Below, piece after piece: positions 57,441 through 64,000 of a DNA stretch of 64,000 bases (positions within the stretch are counted from its first letter, which is position 1; every line of letters starts with the position of its first letter). The position numbers were made by a program, and so were the translations under genes. A model generated the notes under the pieces. The model worked only from the letters and a program-made list of their open reading frames with translations. It made no database searches and was not told where the DNA came from. This stretch comes from Pseudomonas sp. PICF141 (GTDB taxonomy: Bacteria > Pseudomonadota > Gammaproteobacteria > Pseudomonadales > Pseudomonadaceae): contig NZ_MUNM01000033.1 of NCBI RefSeq assembly GCF_002286815.1, positions 62,001 to 126,000 on the forward strand, read 5' to 3'.

Positions 57441-58742
57441 ATGGATACCCTCGCCCAACTGCGCGCCGGCCAATTGTCGGGCATCACCCGTCTGGACCTG
57501 GCCTGCGGCCTGACAGAATTCCCCCGGGAAATCTTCGACCTGGCGGACTCGCTGGAAGTGCTCAACCTCAGCGGCAATGCCTTGCGCAGCCTGCCGGATG
57601 ATTTGCATCGCCTGACCCGGCTGCGCGTGCTGTTCTGCTCGGACAACCTGTTTACCGAACTGCCCGCCTGCCTCGGTCAATGCGCCGCGCTGACGATGAT
57701 CGGTTTCAAGGCCAACGCCATCGAAAATGTGCCCGGCGCCGCCCTGCCGCCACTGCTGCGCTGGCTGATCCTGACTGACAACCGCCTCACGAGCCTGCCG
57801 ACCGAACTGGGTGAACGCCCGCATCTGCAAAAGCTCATGCTCGCCGGCAACCGGTTACAGCGTTTGCCCGCAAGCCTGAGCCGGTGCCATCGACTCGAAC
57901 TGATCCGTATCGCCGCCAATCAGCTCACCGAACTCCCCGAATGGCTGCTGACCCTGCCGAGCCTGACTTGGCTGGCGTATGCCGGTAACCCGCTGGAAAC
58001 CGAAGCCGATGCGGCGGCGCTTGAAGCCACGGCGAGCATTTCATGGTCGGGGCTGAGCCTGGAGAAGAAACTGGGTGAAGGCGCGTCCGGAGTCATCTAT
58101 CAGGCGTTGTGGGAACAAACCAGACATGTCGCGGTAAAACTCTACAAAGGCGAAATGACCAGCGATGGCTCACCGCTGCATGAGATGAATGCCTGCATCA
58201 CCGCCGGCTTGCACCCCAATCTGATCCGGGTCGAGGGCCGAATTGTCGATCACCCGCAGCAAACGGCCGGGCTGGTGATGCAATTGATCGATCCGAGTTA
58301 CCGCAACCTGGCCGGGCTGCCGAGCCTGGCGTCCTGCACCCGCGACGTCTACGCCGACGATACCCGGTTCAGCGCTGGCGTGGCGTTGCGCATCGCCAGT
58401 GGCATTGCTTCAGTGGCTGAACATTTGCACCGCCAAGGCATCACTCATGGCGACCTCTATGCTCACAACATCCTGTGGAATGAACACGGTGATTGCCTGT
58501 TGGGGGATTTTGGTGCGGCATCGTTCCATGCCACCGCAGACAGCCTTGAAAGCCGCGCGCTGCAACGGATCGAAGTGCGGGCGTTCGGGGTTTTGCTGGG
58601 GGAATTGCTGGCGCGGATCGACTCGGGGTTAAGCGAAGATCAGCGGGTCGCGTTAGAGGATTTACAGCAGCGCTGCTGCCAGCTGGATGTGCTGGCGCGG
58701 CCGGGGTTCAGTGAGGTTGTGCGGGAGTTGAATGGTTTCTGA
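57441..58742 (+). CDS. Leucine-rich-repeat protein kinase
   Basis: A 433-aa fusion. Residues about 15-185 form seven or so LRRs (LEVLNLSGNALRSLPDDL is typical). Residues about 200-433 form a eukaryotic-like Ser/Thr kinase domain with glycine loop GEGASG (212-217), Lys233 (VAVKLYKG), catalytic loop HGDLYAHN (336-343, HGD in place of HRD, with Asp338 and Asn343 kept) and DFG 356-358. The activation segment is short and no APE motif is visible. No signal peptide or transmembrane helix is seen, so it is probably cytoplasmic. Targets are unknown. ATG 57441; a TTG at 57435 is in frame. Confidence 0.85.
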   Translation: MDTLAQLRAGQLSGITRLDLACGLTEFPREIFDLADSLEVLNLSGNALRSLPDDLHRLTRLRVLFCSDNLFTELPACLGQCAALTMIGFKANAIENVPGAALPPLLRWLILTDNRLTSLPTELGERPHLQKLMLAGNRLQRLPASLSRCHRLELIRIAANQLTELPEWLLTLPSLTWLAYAGNPLETEADAAALEATASISWSGLSLEKKLGEGASGVIYQALWEQTRHVAVKLYKGEMTSDGSPLHEMNACITAGLHPNLIRVEGRIVDHPQQTAGLVMQLIDPSYRNLAGLPSLASCTRDVYADDTRFSAGVALRIASGIASVAEHLHRQGITHGDLYAHNILWNEHGDCLLGDFGAASFHATADSLESRALQRIEVRAFGVLLGELLARIDSGLSEDQRVALEDLQQRCCQLDVLARPGFSEVVRELNGF

Positions 58743-58780
58743 CCGCAAAACATACTGTTTGGACCGGGGACATGGTGGAC

Positions 58781-58910
58781 CTGTGGCGAGGGGGCTTGCC
58801 CCCGTTGGGTTGCGAAGCGACCCCAAAAGCGACGGCTGCTGCGCAACCGAACGGGGGCAAGCCCCCTCGCCACAGGCAAGCCTCCTCGCCACAAGGCCCT
58901 CGCCACAAGT
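58781..58910. repeat. REPIN with degenerate tandem tail
   Basis: Arms TGTGGCGAGGGGGCTTGCCC and GGGCAAGCCCCCTCGCCACA (to 58875) are followed by two shorter partial copies (GCAAGCCTCCTCGCCACA and GCCCTCGCCACAAG). It separates the kinase gene from the convergent yebC-family gene. Confidence 0.9.
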
Positions 58911-58934
58911 CAGACCACAAACTGTCGGGACCGC

Positions 58935-59639
58935 TTAACCCGCCAACCCGACAAACATGTCCTGCACGTCATCGTGGTTATCGAGGCCTTCGAGGAAGGC
59001 TTCGACTTCTGCCATCTGCTCATCGCTCAAGCCACTGACCGGGTTCTTCGGCTGGTAGCCCAACTTGGCCGACAATACGGTGAAACCCTGCTCCGGCAGC
59101 GCTTTCTGGACCGCATCCAGGTCCGCAGGTTCGGTCAGGAACAGCGTCGCGCCGTCTTCGCCTGGCTCGAAATCCTGGGCACCGGCTTCGATCGCGGCCA
59201 CTTCCGGATCGGCGTCCGGGCTGTCCGGGGAGGCCTCGATCATGCCGACGTGGTTGAAGTCCCAGGCCACCGAACCGGAAGCGCCCAACTGGCCCTTGCG
59301 GAAGGCGACGCGGATTTCAGCGACGGTGCGGTTGATGTTGTCAGTCACGCATTCAACGATCAGCGGCACCTGATGCGGTGCGAACCCTTCATACGTCACA
59401 CGATGGTACTGCACGGTTTCGCCGAGCTGGCCGGAGCCTTTCTTGATCGCGCGTTCCAGGGTTTCGCGGGGCATCGAGGCTTTTTTCGCCTGTTCGACCA
59501 CCAGACGCAGGTGTGCGTTGGTGGCGGTATCGGCACCGTTGCGCGCAGCAATGGTGATTTCTTTCACCAGTTTGCCGAAGATCTTGCCCTTGGCGTTGGC
59601 TGCCGCTTCTTTGTGTTTAACCTTCCACTGTGCGCCCAT
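58935..59639 (-). CDS. YebC/PmpR (TACO1) family protein
   Basis: This 234-aa protein has the three-domain YebC fold: [20 protein letters not shown] at the N-terminus, the [20 protein letters not shown] helical region, and the acidic C-terminal domain with [20 protein letters not shown]. The MGAQW start marks it as the YeeN-like paralogue rather than the ruvC-linked YebC. The family has been described both as transcriptional regulators (PmpR) and, more recently, as translation factors; sequence alone cannot decide. Stands alone. Confidence 0.9.
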   Translation of the reverse strand: MGAQWKVKHKEAAANAKGKIFGKLVKEITIAARNGADTATNAHLRLVVEQAKKASMPRETLERAIKKGSGQLGETVQYHRVTYEGFAPHQVPLIVECVTDNINRTVAEIRVAFRKGQLGASGSVAWDFNHVGMIEASPDSPDADPEVAAIEAGAQDFEPGEDGATLFLTEPADLDAVQKALPEQGFTVLSAKLGYQPKNPVSGLSDEQMAEVEAFLEGLDNHDDVQDMFVGLAG

Positions 59640-59872
59640 TACTCACTCTCTTGATCTGTGGCGCCGAGACATCTATTGGCCGACGCATGGCGCAAGTTTA
59701 TACGGCCTAAAGATGCCAATCGACCAAAAATTCCAGGATCTTCGCCTCGTCACGCATCGACATCTTCACCAGTGTTTGTAGGGCTATTCTGAAAAGTCGA
59801 TTTGCGGTGACGCTTCAGGGCTGTGGTTTCGTACCCTCTGCGCCCCATCCTCCCCTGGCAGAAGCGCGTTCG

Positions 59873-61297
59873 ATGCACAACGATAAGGAAAGCCCCTTTA
59901 CCCTGACACTGCTCGACGGCGGTTTGAGTTTGCAGGTGTTGCAGTTCAGCGGCCATGAAGGTCTCAACCAGCCCTATCGATTCGACATCGACGTGATCGG
60001 CTTCGCACCGCCGATGCACCTCGACCAATGGCTGCAACAACCGGCGTTTTTGCGGCTGGCGGATGACCAGGGCATTCACGGCGTGATCCACAGCGTCAGT
60101 CGCGAACATCGCGGCCCGCACCGGGTCGGCTATTCCCTGGTGCTGACGCCCCGTCTGCAACACTTGGATCGACACTGTTCGCGTCGGGTGTTTCATCGTC
60201 TCAGCGTCCCCGCAATCGTGCGTCAATTGCTGGAGGAGCATCAATTACCCGAACACAGCTACCGTTTCGAACTGGCAAACGGCTGCTACCCGCCCCGGCC
60301 TTTTTGCATTCAGTACGATGAAAGCGATCTGGCTTTCCTGCAGCGGCTATGCGAAGAAGAAGGCATCCACTATCACTTCGAACATCAGCCCGACGGACAC
60401 GTGCTGGTGCTGGCCGATGACAGCTTGAGTTTCCCCCAGGCGCCATTATTGATGCCGTTCCAGGACGACACATTCAATGGCGCCGGGTTGCCGGTGATCA
60501 GCGAACTGTTCCAGCGCCATGAGCCGACCCTCGCCCCGGCGCGATGGGACGCCAGAAACCGCGGCGCGCCGGTGATCGGCGATGGCGCGGCGAATCACAT
60601 GCTCGCCAGAACGGGCCCGGTAACGGCACGTCCAGCACCCGCGCAGCTTCATCAAGACCAGCTCAGCCGCCGACGCCTGGAACGCCTGCGTTGCCCGCAA
60701 CGGCAGATCCACGGCCAAAGCAACCAGAGCGAATTGTGCAGTGGACGGATCCTGCAAGTGGCGCAGCATCCGCTTTCCAGTTTCAACGATCAGTGGTTGC
60801 TCACCGATATCCGGCATCAGGGGCAGCAGCCCTCGATTCTCGCCCAGGATCAGCCCGACAAGGGGCGGCACTACAGCAATCAATTCACAGCCATCCCTTG
60901 GTCAACGGTCTTCAGGCCGGCACTTAAACAGATCAAGCCGAGTATTCCAGGCTATCAGACCGCCCGAGTGCTCGGCCTCGCCGGGCAACCGGCGGCACTC
61001 GATGACCAAGGCCGGATACAGGTCAGGCTATGGCCGACGCCAACGTTGGCGACGGATGAAGCGGCCGGTCTCTGGCTACCGGTCGCCCTGACAACGCCGA
61101 ACGGTTGGATCGATCCGGACAGACTGCCCACGGCCGGCACCGACGTATTGATCAGTTTTCTGGACAGCGATCCGGACCGGCCGGTGCTGTGTGCCGGCAT
61201 GGGTCATCCGAAGCCTTCCCGGCCTGCTCCCGAGCCGCGCCGCGATGGCCGCCTGCTGCTCGATTGGCTGGTCAACCGCCCGGATCTCGCACCTTGA
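59873..61297 (+). CDS. Short VgrG-like (gp27-gp5 OB) protein, orphan
   Basis: A 474-aa protein with the VgrG/phage-tail-hub N-terminal region (residues about 8-340; FCIQYDESDLAFLQRLCEEE with GIHYHFEHQPDGHVLVLADD is diagnostic) and the gp5 OB-fold (GRIQVRLWP ... RLPTAGTDVLISFLDSDPDR, then PVLCAGMG). It stops about 30 residues after the OB-fold, so the beta-helical needle of standard T6SS VgrG proteins is absent. No T6SS, PAAR, adaptor or effector gene is adjacent. The frame opens at 59807, but ATG 59873 (MHNDKESPFTL) fits family starts. Could be an atypical spike, a tail-hub relic or a loading scaffold. Confidence 0.8.
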   Translation: MHNDKESPFTLTLLDGGLSLQVLQFSGHEGLNQPYRFDIDVIGFAPPMHLDQWLQQPAFLRLADDQGIHGVIHSVSREHRGPHRVGYSLVLTPRLQHLDRHCSRRVFHRLSVPAIVRQLLEEHQLPEHSYRFELANGCYPPRPFCIQYDESDLAFLQRLCEEEGIHYHFEHQPDGHVLVLADDSLSFPQAPLLMPFQDDTFNGAGLPVISELFQRHEPTLAPARWDARNRGAPVIGDGAANHMLARTGPVTARPAPAQLHQDQLSRRRLERLRCPQRQIHGQSNQSELCSGRILQVAQHPLSSFNDQWLLTDIRHQGQQPSILAQDQPDKGRHYSNQFTAIPWSTVFRPALKQIKPSIPGYQTARVLGLAGQPAALDDQGRIQVRLWPTPTLATDEAAGLWLPVALTTPNGWIDPDRLPTAGTDVLISFLDSDPDRPVLCAGMGHPKPSRPAPEPRRDGRLLLDWLVNRPDLAP

Positions 61298-61300
61298 GTT

Positions 61301-62692
61301 TCACCCCTTGTCGGCCTTGCCCGCAGCCGCGGCAAATTTGGCGAGCCGCACATCGAGGTGTCGTGGCCGGCGCCCATGATCCTCGGCGCGTTCCTTGCGG
61401 CGGATGGCGTTGCGCACCATCAATGAGCCGAGGTAGCGGATCGGCTCGGGCGGAAAAAAGCCCAACGGGCCATTCACCAAAGGCGAACGCGTCCAGGCGT
61501 TGTCCAGCCCCAGCACCATTGAGGCAAGAATCTGCCCGCCCATATGGCAAGGCCCGACGCCACTGCCGGAATAACCGAATCCGTAGAACACATTGCCGCT
61601 GGCGCTCATCTGGCCGAAGAACGGTAAACCGGTAACGGAACGATCCGAAGGCCCGTTCCAGGTGGCCTCGACCTTGACCTTGGCGAACGCCGGGAAGAAC
61701 TCGCTCAGGCTGTGCTGCAGCAAGCCGGCATAAGGCGATGGCTGATCGAACACCGGCAGCATTCGACCACCGTAGGCGAAGGTATTGCCACCCTTGCCGA
61801 GCATGATTCGACCGTCCGGGGTGTTGTGGTAGTAGTGCACGAAAATCCGCGAATCAAGCACTGTCACGCCGCTGGTCAAACCGATCTCCTGGAGCAAATC
61901 CGGCCGTGGCTCGGTGATCAGCATGTCGCTGGAAACAATCGCCACACTGCGTTCGAACTGTGGAAACGCCCGGGCCATCCAGGCATTCATCGCCAGCACC
62001 ACCCGGTCGGCGCGGACTGTGCCATGGGGAGTTTGAATCTGCGCAGGCTCACCCTCCAACAAGCCGGTCATCGCTGTGTTTTCATGAATCCTCACTCCCA
62101 GCTGCAAGGCCACCCGACGCAAGCCGCGCACCAGTTTACCCGGCTGAATACTCGCAGCAGCCGGAGAAAACCAGCCTTCCAGGTGTTTACTGGAACCGGC
62201 CATTCGCTGTACATCCGCTAATGGTCGCTGGGTGAAAGAGTTGATGCCGTTGCGCTCCAGCGCGGTAATCACCGCGTCGGTCGAGCCGCATTGGGCGTGG
62301 TTGGTGGCGGTGTAGAGCGTGCCGTCGAGACGGTAATCGGCGTCCACCGCGTACTGTTCGCAGAAGGCGCCGATGGCGTGGATGCTGCGCTCGGATTCCT
62401 TGACCAGCCGCACCGCCTCCTCGACGCCGAACAACCGTTCCAGGGTGAAATACCTGGCCGACCAGGACAGCGCACAACCACCGTTGCGTCCACTGGCACC
62501 GGCACCGCAGATGTCTGCTTCGATCAGCAGCACGTCCAGTTCGGGGTTCTGCTGCTTGAGCATGATGGCGGTCCACAAGCCGGTGTAGCCGCCACCGACA
62601 ATACAGACGTCGGTGCGGGTATTACCGGATAAAGGTTCGCACGGCGCGCAGGACTCGGCCGCCAGCGCCTGTTCCAGCCAGTAAGGTCTCAT
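61301..62692 (-). CDS. FAD-dependent amine/aminophosphonate-type oxidoreductase
   Basis: A 463-aa DAO-superfamily flavoprotein. The Rossmann motif GGGYTG (33-38) with TGLWTAIMLKQQNP binds FAD; GAGASGRNGGCALSWSARYF is the conserved second block. The C-terminal FGYSGSGVGPCHMGGQILAS closes the FAD site. Overall it fits the family annotated as putative aminophosphonate oxidoreductases; ordinary amino acids or amines are equally possible. It lies 11 bp downstream of an OPA-type transporter gene, with which it is probably cotranscribed. Confidence 0.78.
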   Translation of the reverse strand: MRPYWLEQALAAESCAPCEPLSGNTRTDVCIVGGGYTGLWTAIMLKQQNPELDVLLIEADICGAGASGRNGGCALSWSARYFTLERLFGVEEAVRLVKESERSIHAIGAFCEQYAVDADYRLDGTLYTATNHAQCGSTDAVITALERNGINSFTQRPLADVQRMAGSSKHLEGWFSPAAASIQPGKLVRGLRRVALQLGVRIHENTAMTGLLEGEPAQIQTPHGTVRADRVVLAMNAWMARAFPQFERSVAIVSSDMLITEPRPDLLQEIGLTSGVTVLDSRIFVHYYHNTPDGRIMLGKGGNTFAYGGRMLPVFDQPSPYAGLLQHSLSEFFPAFAKVKVEATWNGPSDRSVTGLPFFGQMSASGNVFYGFGYSGSGVGPCHMGGQILASMVLGLDNAWTRSPLVNGPLGFFPPEPIRYLGSLMVRNAIRRKERAEDHGRRPRHLDVRLAKFAAAAGKADKG

Positions 62693-62703
62693 GGGGGTAA
62701 TCC

Positions 62704-64000
62704 TTATGTACGCAGGGGTTTTACGGTTATCGGTTGGTTAGGCACAAAGGCTGTTTCGGCCCGCAGACCCGCCGGACGACTGTTCCAGTGAGGAATCAAC
62801 ACCAGCGCTGAAAACAACGCGCAACCGGCAAAAACGATGAATACCGTGACCGAGTCGAAGTAACCTGGCAGCAGCCCGCCGAGAATCGCCCCAACCGAGC
62901 CGCAACCGTTGACGAATCCCGCTGCCGTGGCACCGGCCTTGGCGGTGCCGAAATCGATGGCCGCCGCGCCGCTGATCATCGAATCCGGCCCGTACAGGGT
63001 CAGGCCCATGACGAACAGCAGCGCCACCACCAGCAACACGCTGCCGGTATGCAACGCGCCCATGAACAGCGCCAGGGAAACCGTGAGCGCCAACAAGCTC
63101 AATACACAGGCCGGCATGCGTCGTGCACCGTACAGTTTGTCTGAGGCAAGGCCCAGCAGGATCGGCCCGAGCAACCCGGCCAGTTCGAACGCGGTGGGGA
63201 TGATCGCTGCGCCGACCTTGCCCACTGTGGGCATTTGCTCGAAAACGATCACCGGCCCCCACAGCAGAATCGCGTAGCGCGCCGGTTTCAACAGAAAGTA
63301 CGCCAGCCCCAGCACCAACACCGTGCGGTTGCGCAGGATTTCACGCAGCGGCTCCAGAACGCTGATCTTGCTTTGAGCGTGCGCCTCTTCGGCGGTTAAT
63401 GCAGGTTCCGGCTCCACCGCCGGCAAGCCGACGTCTTCCGGTTTGTTGCGTTGAAAAATAAAAAACAGCACGGCGACCAGCCCAACCACCGCCGCACTGG
63501 AAATGAACGCCGCCTGCCAGGTGCCGATCAGCGTGTACGCCCACCAGCCTGCAAACGGCGACGCCACCAGCCCGCCAAAGGCGTAGCAGGAGCTCCATAA
63601 ACCCAACACTCGCCCACGTTGCTCGGCAGGAAAGAAACTGCCGATGTTCTTGCACAACCCCGACCATCCGGTGGACTGCGCCAGCCCTTGAATCAACATG
63701 CACGTGGCGAAAATCGGCAATGTGGCAAAGCTGCCCATCACCAGCGCGGCTATCGCGGAAATCAGCAATCCGCCGAGCACCACGACCCGTGGCCCGAAGC
63801 GGTCGGCCAGGATGCCCCAGGTGAATTGCCCGATGGCGTAAGCCGCCAGGTAGATGGCGTCCAGATTGGCCATGGCCATTTTGTCGAGAGTGAACGTAGG
63901 GTCTTCGGCGATCCCCAGTTTGGCCACGGAAAAGGCTTTACGGGTGAAATAGAACGCCGCATACGCGAGCCAGGTAATGGCGAAAATCTGCACGCGCCAA
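62704..64000 (-). CDS. MFS transporter, organophosphate:phosphate antiporter (GlpT/UhpT-like) family, 5' end off window
   Basis: At least 429 residues of a 12-helix transporter. The first visible helix FAITWLAYAAFYFTRKAFSV, with its YFTRKAF segment, and SGLCKNIGSFFPAEQRGRVL are marks of the OPA group, which takes up phosphorylated or phosphonated organics. The first apparent start is GTG at 63993, but the frame stays open to the window edge (WRVQIF...), so the true N-terminus lies beyond 64000. Cotranscription with the FAD oxidase suggests uptake and oxidation of one compound. Confidence 0.85.
   Translation of the reverse strand, partial: WRVQIFAITWLAYAAFYFTRKAFSVAKLGIAEDPTFTLDKMAMANLDAIYLAAYAIGQFTWGILADRFGPRVVVLGGLLISAIAALVMGSFATLPIFATCMLIQGLAQSTGWSGLCKNIGSFFPAEQRGRVLGLWSSCYAFGGLVASPFAGWWAYTLIGTWQAAFISSAAVVGLVAVLFFIFQRNKPEDVGLPAVEPEPALTAEEAHAQSKISVLEPLREILRNRTVLVLGLAYFLLKPARYAILLWGPVIVFEQMPTVGKVGAAIIPTAFELAGLLGPILLGLASDKLYGARRMPACVLSLLALTVSLALFMGALHTGSVLLVVALLFVMGLTLYGPDSMISGAAAIDFGTAKAGATAAGFVNGCGSVGAILGGLLPGYFDSVTVFIVFAGCALFSALVLIPHWNSRPAGLRAETAFVPNQPITVKPLRT

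Overview
The window is high-GC, gene-dense chromosome from a fluorescent-group Pseudomonas, most likely the P. fluorescens complex. The evidence is the Pseudomonas-type nuo operon, a leucine/isovalerate (liu) cluster, a CrcY-type sRNA and a PrrF sRNA, a LiuR regulator, and more than a dozen REPIN-type inverted repeats (families built on TGTGGGAGCGGGCTTGCCCGCG, GTGGCGAGGGGGCTTGCC and TTCCCACGC-type arms). No rRNA, tRNA, CRISPR, prophage or insertion sequence was seen.

Layout. 1-11.6 kb: the 3' part of the NADH:quinone oxidoreductase operon (end of nuoE, then nuoF-nuoN), closed by a UUCG terminator. 11.9-12.6 kb: a HigB2/HigA2-type toxin-antitoxin pair. 12.7-20.9 kb: a six-gene ABC importer operon of the rhizobial glycerol (glpSTPQUV) type on the minus strand. 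Its divergent regulator is a sigma-54 activator, and a sigma-54 promoter plus an array of TGAAC repeats lies between them. 21-34.6 kb: housekeeping genes (cysS, glnS, ppiB, lpxH, tamB, tamA, a GNAT, xthA, a PstS-OmpA fusion). 34.7-47.1 kb: acyl-CoA metabolism. It holds an acyl-CoA dehydrogenase with a divergent LysR, then liuR, liuE, the sRNA crcY, an acyl-CoA synthetase and liuABCD, with LiuR-type operators before liuR and liuA. 47.1-49.9 kb: a LexA/CI-like regulator lacking both catalytic residues, a DUF6124 gene, the Fur-controlled sRNA prrF, and an M14 carboxypeptidase with an Rsm-like leader hairpin.

50-57 kb is the most unusual region. A catalase/cytochrome b561 pair and an ECF sigma/anti-sigma pair carry matching ECF promoters (GGGAATAA, 16-nt gap after GGAAT, CGTC) and so look like one autoregulated regulon. 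Between them sits a tightly coupled three-gene operon of unknown function: a free-standing NRPS-like adenylation enzyme, a multi-span membrane ferric-reductase-like flavoprotein (fungal TmpA-like) and an enoyl-CoA hydratase. This is the best candidate for an undescribed pathway.

57-64 kb: an LRR-protein kinase, a YebC/PmpR-family protein, an orphan short VgrG-like protein, and an FAD amine oxidase next to an OPA-family transporter that runs off the right edge.
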